Below, in pieces: positions 1 to 6,347 of a DNA stretch of 9,909 bases (position 1 is its first letter; each line of letters starts with the position of its first letter). The notes beneath the pieces are model-generated. The model saw only the letters and a list, made by a program, of their open reading frames with translations. It was not told the origin of the DNA and made no database searches. This DNA is from CAZRIP01 sp964600165. GTDB lineage: Bacteria; Elusimicrobiota; Elusimicrobia; UBA1565; UBA9628. Where the stretch lies: contig CAZRIP010000124.1 of the NCBI GenBank assembly GCA_964600165.1, positions 1 to 9,909 of the forward strand, read 5' to 3'. The position numbers and the translations under genes were made by a program.

Positions 1-1
1 C

Positions 2-697
2 GCGAAAGTCCGCGTCAGCGCCGCCGAGGACGCGGACAAGGGCAAGGACAAATATTATCTCGCGTTCGCCGTCGACGGCCAGCTCCAGCCGGTCTGGGGC
101 TCGGTGGGCTTCCGGGGCGCGAACCTGCGCGATGTCGCGGGGGTGGATTATAAAGTGGGAATCGGCAACAAGATGGCCTACATCACGGGCCACGTGGAGC
201 GCGTCGTGCTGACCGTCAAGCGCGAGACCGACGGCCGAGTCGTCAAGCAGTTCACGGCGGGCGAGCTGGAGAAGGCCATTTGGGACCAATGCGCGCCGTT
301 CTCGCAGCCGATGCTCGACCGCGAGTTCCGCGCCTGCGTGATGCAGGACGTCACGGCCGGGCCGGACGGCAAGGTCCAGCCGATTCCCGGCAAGTTCAGC
401 GTCTACGTCGGCGCTTACCGGACGGAGGTCTACGGCGGGGACAAGACGACGTACGTCTTCGACCACGAGTTCGGGTTCTCTCTCGACGAGCTTCAGAGAG
501 GCGTGGCGCCGCGCGCCATGAAGCGGACGCGGGTGATCGGCCGGGACAAGGTCCAGATCGTGTACGGCTTCCACGTCGAAGACGGCGTCCTCCTGGTCAC
601 GGACCTCACGGAGCCGCCGCATCACGCGTTCCTGCCGCCGCCGCCCGAGAAGCTCATTCCCGGACTCGAGCCCGGGACCGTCTTCCAGGGCCTCTAG
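2..697 (+). CDS. Hypothetical protein, 5'-truncated by the window edge
   Basis: The frame is open from base 2 to the TAG at 695-697, giving 231 residues, so the true start lies upstream of the window. A GTG at 104 is in frame, but the sequence before it reads as ordinary protein and it is probably not the start. I do not recognise the family. The visible part is soluble-looking and rich in beta-type alternation (for example MAYITGHVERVVLTVKRE), with no membrane segment. It contains two cysteines (near residues 98 and 110 of the visible part) and a proline-rich stretch (FLPPPPEKLIPGLEPG) close to the C-terminus. The segment around VYVGAYRTEVYGGDKTTYVF could be part of a beta-sandwich. The next gene begins 42 bases downstream behind its own promoter-like sequence, so co-transcription is uncertain. 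Coding status rests on codon bias and length; no function is proposed. Confidence 0.75.
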   Translation, partial: AKVRVSAAEDADKGKDKYYLAFAVDGQLQPVWGSVGFRGANLRDVAGVDYKVGIGNKMAYITGHVERVVLTVKRETDGRVVKQFTAGELEKAIWDQCAPFSQPMLDREFRACVMQDVTAGPDGKVQPIPGKFSVYVGAYRTEVYGGDKTTYVFDHEFGFSLDELQRGVAPRAMKRTRVIGRDKVQIVYGFHVEDGVLLVTDLTEPPHHAFLPPPPEKLIPGLEPGTVFQGL

Positions 698-702
698 CCT
701 TC

Positions 703-731
703 TTGACCGGCCGCCGCAAAGCGGCTATCGT
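703..731 (+). promoter_or_regulatory. Putative sigma-70 promoter of the L,D-transpeptidase run
   Basis: TTGACC at 703-708 (five of six bases match TTGACA) is followed after exactly 17 bases by TATCGT at 726-731 (four of six match TATAAT). This would place transcription initiation near 738, almost on the TTG start codon at 740, so the message would be nearly leaderless. The -10 lies within a perfect inverted repeat (719-741). This is a pattern match only; the fit could be chance. Confidence 0.4.
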
Positions 732-741
732 ATAGCCGCTT
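719..741. repeat. Perfect 10-bp inverted repeat, operator-like or hairpin
   Basis: The arms aagcggctat (719-728) and atagccgctt (732-741) are exact reverse complements separated by cgt. The repeat covers the putative -10 hexamer and the first two bases of the TTG start codon. The left arm could alternatively pair upstream, since gccgc at 713-717 complements gcggc at 721-725 around an aaa loop. No T-run follows, so it is a poor terminator. A repressor site or a translation-affecting hairpin fits better. Confidence 0.6.
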
Positions 742-1513
742 GGAACCCGCCCTCCTCAAGCGCGCCTATTCGCTCCTCCTTCTCGTCTGGCTCGGCGTCT
801 TCGCGTGGAAGGCGGGCGAGCTGACCGTCTGGACGACGCGCCTGGTCCGCGCCACGGAGAGTCTCGACGGCTCGGCGGCCGCGCTCGATCGGACGGCGCG
901 CGACAACGCCGCCGTCGTCAAGGCGGCCAAGGCCGACTCGGCGGAGCTCGAGTTCCTGCAGGGCCTACCGAACCTCCTGCCCCAGGACAAGGGCTACCTG
1001 CGCACGCAGAAGGCGATCTCCGAGGAAGTCCAGGCCCTTCGTCATAAGCTCGCGGGGCGTTTGGGCGGCGCGCTCCACATCGTGATCGACGCGAAGGCCA
1101 ACAAGCTCTACCTCAAGAAGGGCTTCAAGCTCCTGTGGTCGGCGGACTGCTCGGTCGGGCGCGGCGGCCTCTTGGTCGACAAGAGGACGGGCCAGCGCTG
1201 GCAGTTCGTCACGCCGCGCGGGGAGTTCCGGGTGCTCAGCAAGGCGGAGAGCCCGCTCTGGCGCAAGCCGGACTGGGCCTACGTCGAGGAAAAGCAGCCG
1301 ATCCCGCCGCCCGACGATCCGGCGCGCCTCGTCCAGGGCGAGCTCGGCGCTTATCTGCTGAATTTGGGAGACGGGTATCTGATCCACGGCACCAAGAACG
1401 AGGCCGTGCTCGGCCACCCCGCGTCGCACGGCTGCGTGCGCCTGGGGGCCGACGACCTCAAGAAGCTCTACGAGACGGTCCCCGTCGGCACGCGAGTCTT
1501 CATTTTCTACTGA
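740..1513 (+). CDS. L,D-transpeptidase (YkuD family), membrane-anchored
   Basis: Encodes a 257-residue protein. YkuD enzymes use a cysteine to form 3-3 cross-links in peptidoglycan or to attach proteins to it, in the periplasm. A hydrophobic segment (about residues 9-30) should act as an uncleaved anchor, followed by a helical linker (about 35-110) and the YkuD domain (about 112-257). The catalytic signature is intact: H216 of IHGTKNE, and SHGCVRLG with H230, catalytic C232 and R234. The TTG at 740 is the only plausible start, because an in-frame stop lies at 704-706 and no ATG, GTG or TTG follows before the anchor. No Shine-Dalgarno precedes it. The next gene, a YkuD-like paralogue, begins one base after this stop. 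Family assignment is firm. Cross-linking versus protein attachment cannot be told from sequence. Confidence 0.92.
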   Translation: MEPALLKRAYSLLLLVWLGVFAWKAGELTVWTTRLVRATESLDGSAAALDRTARDNAAVVKAAKADSAELEFLQGLPNLLPQDKGYLRTQKAISEEVQALRHKLAGRLGGALHIVIDAKANKLYLKKGFKLLWSADCSVGRGGLLVDKRTGQRWQFVTPRGEFRVLSKAESPLWRKPDWAYVEEKQPIPPPDDPARLVQGELGAYLLNLGDGYLIHGTKNEAVLGHPASHGCVRLGADDLKKLYETVPVGTRVFIFY

Positions 1514-1514
1514 G

Positions 1515-2279
1515 ATGAACATCGACAAGACGCTCGAGCGCTGCGCGCGGCCCGCGCGCGCCGCGTGGGTGGCGGCGGCGGGGCTGGGCGTCATCCTCGC
1601 GCTGCAGACGGCGATCGTCTGGGTCCGCGCGCGCGCCGAGCGCCGGCTCGCCGACGCCGCGTCGGCCGAGGAGGCGCTCGACGACGCCTCGATGGCCTTG
1701 TCCGAGAACGCCTCGCTGCTGGATCTTCGGGCCAAGGACCTCTCGCGCTTCAAGAACGATCTCTCCAAGCTCACGCGATCGCGCCGCGCGCTCTATGAAG
1801 GCGGCTTGCAGATCCAGGAGGAGTTCCGGCTGCTTCAGAAGCAGTGGGAGATCATGACGACCTACCTCCTGATCGACGAAGACGCGCGCAAGATCAGCCT
1901 GATGCGCGGAGAGCAGGCGCTGGAGACCTACGCGATCGGCTACCCGCCCGAGGCTTTCGGGGGCGAGGCCAAGCCCCCGCCGCCGCTGTCGGCGATCGTC
2001 TCCAAGGAGCGCTTCGCGCATCCCGAGCGCGGCAAGTCCGAGACCGTCGACGGCCAGCTGCAGTGGGAGCCGCCGCAGGTCGGCACGTCGGTGCGCGCGA
2101 ACGCGCTGGGCGAGTTCGTGATGTTCACGAAAGGCTCGCTCGTGATCCACGGGCCCGCGAAGAAGACCGCGGAGCACCTCGCTTTCCCGCATTACTGCAT
2201 CGGGCTGTCCTTGTCGGTCGCGCGGCGCTTGTACCAGCTCAGCTACATGGGGACCAAGATCAAGATCGTGAAAAAATAG
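1515..2279 (+). CDS. YkuD-like paralogue with altered active-site motif
   Basis: Encodes a 254-residue protein starting at ATG 1515, one base after the preceding stop, so it is almost certainly co-translated. Layout mirrors its neighbour: membrane anchor (about residues 17-37), a charged helical region likely to form a coiled coil (about 40-112), then a YkuD-like domain to the C-terminus. Its end aligns without gaps to the neighbour: IHGPAKKTAEHLAFPHYC against IHGTKNEAVLGHPASHGC. H212, H226 and C228 are kept at identical spacing, but the SHGCVR signature reads PHYCIG, losing the Ser/Thr, the Gly after His and the Arg after Cys. The domain also has a proline-rich insertion (AKPPPPLS). It may be a divergent enzyme, an enzyme of different specificity, or a non-catalytic partner of the upstream protein. 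Homology is clear by alignment to its neighbour; activity is unknown. Confidence 0.85.
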   Translation: MNIDKTLERCARPARAAWVAAAGLGVILALQTAIVWVRARAERRLADAASAEEALDDASMALSENASLLDLRAKDLSRFKNDLSKLTRSRRALYEGGLQIQEEFRLLQKQWEIMTTYLLIDEDARKISLMRGEQALETYAIGYPPEAFGGEAKPPPPLSAIVSKERFAHPERGKSETVDGQLQWEPPQVGTSVRANALGEFVMFTKGSLVIHGPAKKTAEHLAFPHYCIGLSLSVARRLYQLSYMGTKIKIVKK

Positions 2280-3574
2280 TGAAGCGACCGCTCACGCTGT
2301 TTGACGTCACATGCATCGGAGTCAACGCCATCGTCGGTTCGAGCATCTTCTTGTTCCCGGCGCGCTTGGCGGGGCTGCTCGGCCCGGCGTCGGTTCTTTC
2401 GTTCGGCGTGGCGGCCGTGCTGCTCGGCGCGATCGCGCTCTGCTTCGCCGAGGCCTCGTCGCGCTTCGACGGCCACGGCGGTCCCTATCTTTACACGCGC
2501 GAGGCCTTCGGCCCTACGGCGGGCTTCGCGATCGGCTGGATGTGCTGGGCCGCTGAAATCCTCAGTTGGGCTGCGGTCGCGGACGGCATCGCGCTTTATC
2601 TGGGCTTTCTCGGTCCGGTCTGGTCCTCGGTCCTCGTCGTCAAAGGCATCGCCGTCTTCGTGATCGTCTCGATGGGCGCGATCAACTTTAGAGGAGTCAA
2701 GTTGGGGGCTTGGACGTCGAACTTCTTCACGCTCGCCAAGCTCGTGCCGCTCGCGGTCTTGATCGCCGCCGGCCTGCCGCGCGTGAGGCTGGCCTCGCTC
2801 GCGCCTTTCGCGCCCCACGGCTGGAAGCCGATGGGCGCGGCCTGCTACCTGGCGCTGTTCTCCTACTCCGGGTTCGAGTGCGTGCCGGTCCCGGCGGGCG
2901 AAGTGGACGGCGCGTCGCGCAACGTCCCGATCGCCGTCGTCGCCTCGATGGCGCTCGCCGCGCTCGTCTACATGGCCGTGCAGCTCGCCGCCGTCGCGCT
3001 CGTCCCGAACCTCGCGAGCAGCGCGCAGCCGCTGGCGGACGCCGCGCGCGTCGCGCTCGGTCCCGCCGGCGCGGCGATGATCGTGGCGGGCGCCGTGATC
3101 TCGACCACCGGATTCTCGGCGGGCGCGGCGCTGGGCGGCCCGCGCTACCTCGTCGCGCTGGGGCAGTCGGGCGACATGCCGCGCTGGACGAGCCGCCTGC
3201 ACCCGCGCTTCGGCACGCCCGACGCCGCGATCGCGATCACGACGGGCGCCACGCTCGTCTGCGCTCTGGCGCTCGATTTCAACCGGCTCGTCGACATCAC
3301 CGTCGTCGTCATCTGCGCGCAGTATCTGGCGACCTGCGCGGCGGTGCCGTTCCTGAGGCGCGGCGGCGCGGCCTCCTTCCATCTCCTCGGCGGCTGGCTG
3401 ATCCCGGCGGGAGGGGCGGCCGCGACCGTCTGGCTCGCCGCGCAGGGAGGCTGGGCCGAGGCGCGCTTCTCGCTATGGCTTCTCGCCGCCGGCTTCGCGC
3501 TGCGGGCCTTGACGCGGGCCTTCCCATCAAGGCAAACTCTTTCGGACGCCGCCGTCACAAAGGGGGAATCATGA
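2279..3574 (+). CDS. APC-superfamily amino acid/polyamine transporter
   Basis: Encodes a 431-residue integral membrane protein with roughly 12 hydrophobic segments, the usual size and layout for amino acid-polyamine-organocation permeases. The N-terminal helix carries the family's unwound glycine motif (IGVNAIVGSSIF, about residues 13-24). The sixth-helix region has FSYSGFE (194-200), followed by the typical cytoplasmic loop with RNVPIA. The GTG at 2279 is chosen because it overlaps the preceding TAG by one base (TAGTG) and places the first transmembrane helix at a normal distance. Extending the frame upstream would only translate the previous gene out of frame. No Shine-Dalgarno is visible, so expression probably relies on coupled re-initiation. 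The substrate cannot be read from sequence. Its place before yceI-msrPQ makes an amino acid linked to envelope repair conceivable, but that is inference. Confidence 0.88.
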   Translation: MKRPLTLFDVTCIGVNAIVGSSIFLFPARLAGLLGPASVLSFGVAAVLLGAIALCFAEASSRFDGHGGPYLYTREAFGPTAGFAIGWMCWAAEILSWAAVADGIALYLGFLGPVWSSVLVVKGIAVFVIVSMGAINFRGVKLGAWTSNFFTLAKLVPLAVLIAAGLPRVRLASLAPFAPHGWKPMGAACYLALFSYSGFECVPVPAGEVDGASRNVPIAVVASMALAALVYMAVQLAAVALVPNLASSAQPLADAARVALGPAGAAMIVAGAVISTTGFSAGAALGGPRYLVALGQSGDMPRWTSRLHPRFGTPDAAIAITTGATLVCALALDFNRLVDITVVVICAQYLATCAAVPFLRRGGAASFHLLGGWLIPAGGAAATVWLAAQGGWAEARFSLWLLAAGFALRALTRAFPSRQTLSDAAVTKGES

Positions 3575-4125
3575 AGCTTCTCGCTTTCGCAGTCGTCGCC
3601 GCGCTCGCCGCTCCGGCCGCCGCCGCCAAGTATCAGATCGACCCGATGCACAGCTCCGTTACTTTCACGGTGCGGCATCTCGTCACGAAGGTCCACGGGA
3701 CCTTCCGGACCGTCTCCGGCACCTTCGACTACGACGACGCCAAGAGCAAAGGCTCGGCGGTCGACGTCAAGATCGATCCGGCGAGCGTCGACACCAACGT
3801 CGAGAAGCGCGACGCGCACCTCAAGTCCGACGCTTTCTTCGACGTCGCGAAGTGCCCTGAGATGTCGTTCAAGAGCACGAAGGCGTTCATCAAGAACGGC
3901 AAGGGCTCGATGACCGGCGATCTGACCATGCACTGCGTCACGAAGCCCGTCACGCTCGCGCTCGAGATCGGCGGCGTGACCAAGGACCCGAAGATGGGCG
4001 AGCGCTTCGGCGCCTCGGCGACCGGGAAGCTCAACCGCCAGGATTGGGGCGTCTCGTACGGCAAGGGCATGGTCGGCGACGACGTCAACATCGAGATCGA
4101 CGTCGAGGCGACGCCGGCTCAGTGA
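3571..4125 (+). CDS. YceI-family periplasmic lipid/isoprenoid-binding protein
   Basis: Encodes a 184-residue protein with a cleavable signal peptide (residues 1-19, cleavage after AAAA, mature start KYQIDPMHS). The mature chain matches the YceI family from end to end: the opening D-x-x-HSSVTFTVRHL, KVHGTF, the repeated beta-strand pattern, the central VDTNVEKRDAHLKSDAFFDV and the C-terminal NRQDWGVSYG. YceI proteins are lipocalin-like barrels known to bind polyisoprenoid or quinone-type lipids, usually in the periplasm. Start ATG 3571 overlaps the transporter stop (ATGA) and has a purine-rich Shine-Dalgarno (aaaggggga) just upstream. It lies directly before msrP, with which it overlaps by four bases. 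That points to a shared role with the quinone-fed MsrPQ system, though no YceI ligand can be read from sequence. The frame is open far upstream, but that is a GC-rich artefact. Confidence 0.93.
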   Translation: MKLLAFAVVAALAAPAAAAKYQIDPMHSSVTFTVRHLVTKVHGTFRTVSGTFDYDDAKSKGSAVDVKIDPASVDTNVEKRDAHLKSDAFFDVAKCPEMSFKSTKAFIKNGKGSMTGDLTMHCVTKPVTLALEIGGVTKDPKMGERFGASATGKLNRQDWGVSYGKGMVGDDVNIEIDVEATPAQ

Positions 4126-5039
4126 GCCGTCGCCGGGACTGGCATCCGGGAGACGTTTCCGCCTCGGACGTCACGCCCGAGCGCGTCTATCTCAACCGCG
4201 CGCAGTTCCTGAAGGCGATGGGCCTGGCCGCGGCCGGGCTTTCCCTGCCGGGCCGCCTGCTCGCCAAGAGCCCGTTCGACACGTCCGAGACGGTCACGCC
4301 CTACGACTACGTCTCGACCTACAACAACTTCTACGAGTTCGGCACGGAAAAAGACCTGCCCGCCAAACGCGCGAGCACGCTCAAGCCGCGGCCGTGGACC
4401 GTCGAGATCGGCGGCTTATGCGATAAACCCAAGATCTGGGACGTAGAGTCTCTCATCAAGAAGTTCCCGGCCGAAGAGCGGATCTACCGCCACCGTTGCG
4501 TCGAGGCCTGGTCGATCGTCGTGCCGTGGCTCGGGTTCCCTCTCGCGCCTCTTCTTAAGGCCGCCGAGCCGAAGGCGTCGGCCAAGTTCGTCGCGCTCCA
4601 GACGCTGATGGACCCGAAGCAGATGCCCGGCGAGAAGACCGACGTGCTCGCTTGGCCTTACGTGGAAGGCTTGAGGCTCGACGAGGCGCTGCATCCGCTG
4701 ACGATGCTCACGCACGGCATGTACGGCAAGCCGCTGCCCAACCAGAACGGCGCGCCGCTGCGCTTGACGGTCCCGTGGAAATACGGATTCAAGAGCATCA
4801 AGTCCGTCGTCAAGATCGCGTTCACCGCCGGCATGCCGCCGACGGCGTGGAACAAGGCGGCGCCCGAGGAGTACGGCTTCTACTCGAACGTCAACCCGAG
4901 CGTCGATCATCCGCGCTGGAGCCAGAAGAAGGAGCGGCGCTTGGGCGAGCTCTTCAAGCGCAAGACGCTGATGTTCAACGGCTACGAGGACCAGGTCGCC
5001 GGCCTCTACAAGGGCATGGACCTGCAGAAGTGGTTTTAA
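4122..5039 (+). CDS. msrP: MsrP, periplasmic protein-methionine-sulfoxide reductase (molybdenum)
   Basis: Encodes a 305-residue protein of the MsrP (YedY) family, which reduces methionine sulfoxide in periplasmic proteins using molybdopterin and electrons from MsrQ. The fold hallmark YRHRCVEAWSIVVPW is present, with the Mo-ligand C126. Other conserved blocks are YNNFYEFGTEKDLPA, THGMYGKPLPNQNGAPLRL, VPWKYGFKSIKS and YGFYSNVNPSVDHPRWSQ. The GTG at 4122 overlaps the yceI stop (GTGA) and gives the usual N-terminal length. Extending upstream runs out of frame through yceI. The export signal is odd: NRAQFLKAMGLAAAGLSLP aligns with the family's twin-arginine signal, but the second Arg is Ala. MsrQ follows with a 10-base overlap. 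Family identification is very strong; the export route is the uncertain part. Confidence 0.95.
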   Translation: MSRRRDWHPGDVSASDVTPERVYLNRAQFLKAMGLAAAGLSLPGRLLAKSPFDTSETVTPYDYVSTYNNFYEFGTEKDLPAKRASTLKPRPWTVEIGGLCDKPKIWDVESLIKKFPAEERIYRHRCVEAWSIVVPWLGFPLAPLLKAAEPKASAKFVALQTLMDPKQMPGEKTDVLAWPYVEGLRLDEALHPLTMLTHGMYGKPLPNQNGAPLRLTVPWKYGFKSIKSVVKIAFTAGMPPTAWNKAAPEEYGFYSNVNPSVDHPRWSQKKERRLGELFKRKTLMFNGYEDQVAGLYKGMDLQKWF

Positions 5040-5590
5040 AGCCGGCCGCGTTCGCGCTGCTTTCGCTTCCCGTTCTGCGGCTCGCGTGGCTGGGCCTGCA
5101 CGCGAGGCTCTCCGCCAATCCCGTGGAGTTCGTCGAGCACAGGACGGGGGATTGGGCGCTCAACCTGCTCGTGCTGGGCCTCTGCATGACGCCGCTCGCG
5201 CGCTGGACGAAGCGCTCGGAGCCGATCAAGCTGCGCAGGATGATCGGGCTGTTCGCCTTCTTTTATGCAAGCATTCACTTTCTGACGTGGCTCTCGCTGG
5301 ACAACGAGTTCTCGTGGCCCGACCTGCTCGACGACCTCAAGAGGAGGCGCTTCATCCTGGTCGGCTTCTCGGCGCTCGTCTTGCTCGTCCCGCTCGCGAT
5401 CACGTCGACCGACGGCTGGATCAAGCGCCTCGGCCGCAACTGGGGCCGGCTGCACAAGCTCGTCTATCCGGCCACGATCCTCGCCTGCGTCCACTACTAC
5501 TGGCTCGTCAAGGCCGACCACGCTTGGCCGCTGCGCTACGCGGCCGCCGTCGGAGCCCTCCTCGCCGTCCGCGCGCTCGGCCTTATTTGA
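5030..5590 (+). CDS. msrQ: MsrQ, heme b membrane subunit of the MsrPQ system
   Basis: Encodes a 186-residue integral membrane protein of the MsrQ (YedZ) family in the ferric-reductase-like superfamily. It passes electrons from the quinone pool through heme to MsrP. It matches the family along its length: NPVEFVEHRTGDWAL, the MTPLARWTK loop, RRMIGLFAFFYASIHFLTW, LAITSTDGWIKRLGRNWGRLHKLVY and CVHYYWLVK. Candidate heme-ligand histidines are H83, H142 and H155, as in characterised MsrQ. The GTG at 5030 overlaps the end of msrP by ten bases and gives a normal N-terminus; no other start codon occurs before the first helix. Length is slightly under the usual 200 or so residues. No terminator follows, so read-through into the downstream promoter region is possible. 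Confidence 0.93.
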   Translation: MVLKPAAFALLSLPVLRLAWLGLHARLSANPVEFVEHRTGDWALNLLVLGLCMTPLARWTKRSEPIKLRRMIGLFAFFYASIHFLTWLSLDNEFSWPDLLDDLKRRRFILVGFSALVLLVPLAITSTDGWIKRLGRNWGRLHKLVYPATILACVHYYWLVKADHAWPLRYAAAVGALLAVRALGLI

Positions 5591-5613
5591 GGAGGGCTTG
5601 ATGTCGCGCCGAG

Positions 5614-5642
5614 TTGACAAAACCCGATGCGCGGGCTATATA
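5614..5642 (+). promoter_or_regulatory. Near-consensus sigma-70 promoter of DUF3332 copy 1
   Basis: TTGACA (5614-5619, exact consensus) is followed by a 17-base spacer and TATATA (5637-5642, five of six bases); the overlapping TATACT at 5639-5644 would give a 19-base spacer. Initiation near 5649 gives a leader of about 40 bases ending in a perfect Shine-Dalgarno. This is the best promoter in the window and implies strong, constitutive-type expression. Confidence 0.8.
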
Positions 5643-5674
5643 CTGCCCGACTGGCGCGGCAATACCTGTAATGG

Positions 5675-5682
5675 AAAGGAGG
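5675..5682 (+). promoter_or_regulatory. Shine-Dalgarno of DUF3332 copy 1
   Basis: AAAGGAGG lies six bases before the ATG at 5689. It is a full-strength match that fixes the start. Confidence 0.85.
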
Positions 5683-5688
5683 CGGTGA

Positions 5689-6201
5689 ATGAGAAAATCG
5701 CATGTGGCGTTGGCGCTCGGGGTGCTCGTGGCGATGTCCGGCTGCTATGGCAACTTCAACCTGACGCACAAGTTGTGGAAGTGGAACGGTGAGGTCGGGA
5801 AGAAGTGGGTCAACGAAGGCGTCTTCCTTGGTCTGAACATCATTCCGGTCTACTTCTTCGCGACCCTCGGCGATGCGATCGTCTTCAACTCGATCGAGTT
5901 CTGGACGGGAAAGAACCCGGTCATGGCGAAGAACGTCAAGTCGATCCAGGATGGGGATAAGCAGGCGGTCCTCAGCTACACGCCCGCCGACCACCGCCTC
6001 CGCGTCGACAGCTTCGAAAAAGGCAAGATCACCTCGACCGTGGTCTTCGAGCAGGAACGCGACGGGATGGCCGCCCGCGACTCGAAGGGCGCTCTCCTGA
6101 TGTCGGCGAAGACGGTCGACGGCATGGTCGTGCTCTCCGACCCGTCCGGCAAGCAGCTCGGCAAATACGATCCGGCTAAGATCGCCGAGATGACGCCCTA
6201 A
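5689..6201 (+). CDS. DUF3332-type lipoprotein, copy 1
   Basis: Encodes a 170-residue protein with a lipoprotein signal peptide (MRKSHVALALGVLVAMSGC, lipobox MSGC, lipidated C19). The mature part carries the pattern I associate with DUF3332: CYGNFNLT, WKWNGEVG, VFLGLNIIPVY, LGDAIVFNSIEFWTGKNPV, then a beta-rich tail. The family is of unknown function, so none is proposed. The hydrophobic VFLGLNIIPVYFFATLGDAIVF stretch could be a buried or membrane-associated helix, which is unusual in a small lipoprotein. It has its own strong promoter and Shine-Dalgarno, and is closed by an intrinsic terminator. A paralogue of identical length follows 150 bases downstream. Family name is from recall of the conserved core; the start and lipoprotein call are well supported. 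Confidence 0.88.
   Translation: MRKSHVALALGVLVAMSGCYGNFNLTHKLWKWNGEVGKKWVNEGVFLGLNIIPVYFFATLGDAIVFNSIEFWTGKNPVMAKNVKSIQDGDKQAVLSYTPADHRLRVDSFEKGKITSTVVFEQERDGMAARDSKGALLMSAKTVDGMVVLSDPSGKQLGKYDPAKIAEMTP
5854..5948 (+). repeat. 95-base block identical to 6517-6611
   Basis: This stretch of DUF3332 copy 1 matches copy 2 without a single difference across 95 bases. It is bounded by mismatches at 5853 and 5949. Flanking coding sequence is much more diverged (roughly 80% in the first 165 bases), including many synonymous changes. Confidence 0.9.
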
Positions 6202-6226
6202 GACGGTCCCGGCTCACGCTCGCGCG

Positions 6227-6260
6227 AGCGCCCCGGCGGCGCACCGCCGGGGCGCTTTTT
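6227..6260 (+). terminator. Strong intrinsic terminator after DUF3332 copy 1
   Basis: A perfect 13-bp GC-rich stem has left arm agcgccccggcgg (6227-6239), loop cgca, right arm ccgccggggcgct (6244-6256), and a T-run ending at 6260. It begins 26 bases after the TAA stop. A self-complementary cgctcgcgcgagcg (6217-6230) overlaps the left arm and could form a competing fold. Confidence 0.92.
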
Positions 6261-6276
6261 CGTCGCCAAATCGTGA

Positions 6277-6298
6277 CGCGCCCGTCATGGACGGCGCG
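6277..6298. repeat. Imperfect inverted repeat in the leader region of DUF3332 copy 2
   Basis: The arm cgcgcccgtc (6277-6286) pairs with gacggcgcg (6290-6298) around an atg loop, with one bulged C. No T-run follows. It lies between the terminator of copy 1 and the Shine-Dalgarno of copy 2, where I cannot find a sigma-70 promoter. It might be an operator or an mRNA hairpin. Confidence 0.45.
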
Positions 6299-6340
6299 GT
6301 GAGCCTGTTCGTAAGCTCGCCCTTCGAGGCGCTTTAGCCT

Positions 6341-6347
6341 AAGGAGG
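6341..6347 (+). promoter_or_regulatory. Shine-Dalgarno of DUF3332 copy 2
   Basis: AAGGAGG lies four bases before the ATG at 6352. It is a strong match with slightly short spacing, and it fixes the start. Confidence 0.85.

Noticed and set aside
1844..2278. Extending the transporter N-terminus upstream to an ATG at 1844
   Set aside because: It would overlap the YkuD-like gene out of frame and encode low-complexity Arg/Asp-rich sequence. GTG 2279 gives a normal permease N-terminus.
2243..3382. Long minus-strand open frame opposite the transporter gene
   Set aside because: Composition is extremely rich in Arg, Asp and Glu, typical of the antisense of GC-rich codons. No start signal or motif is present.
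2710..3570. The yceI reading frame stays open for about 860 bases upstream, within the transporter gene
   Set aside because: The translation there is Arg/Ala-rich and lacks any family pattern, while the transporter frame is clearly real. The signal peptide at ATG 3571 and its Shine-Dalgarno fix the yceI start.
5598..5792. Small frame after msrQ with a GGAGGG upstream of an ATG at 5601
   Set aside because: It runs through the strong promoter and into DUF3332 copy 1 in another frame, and shows no conserved-looking sequence. The purine run is probably incidental.
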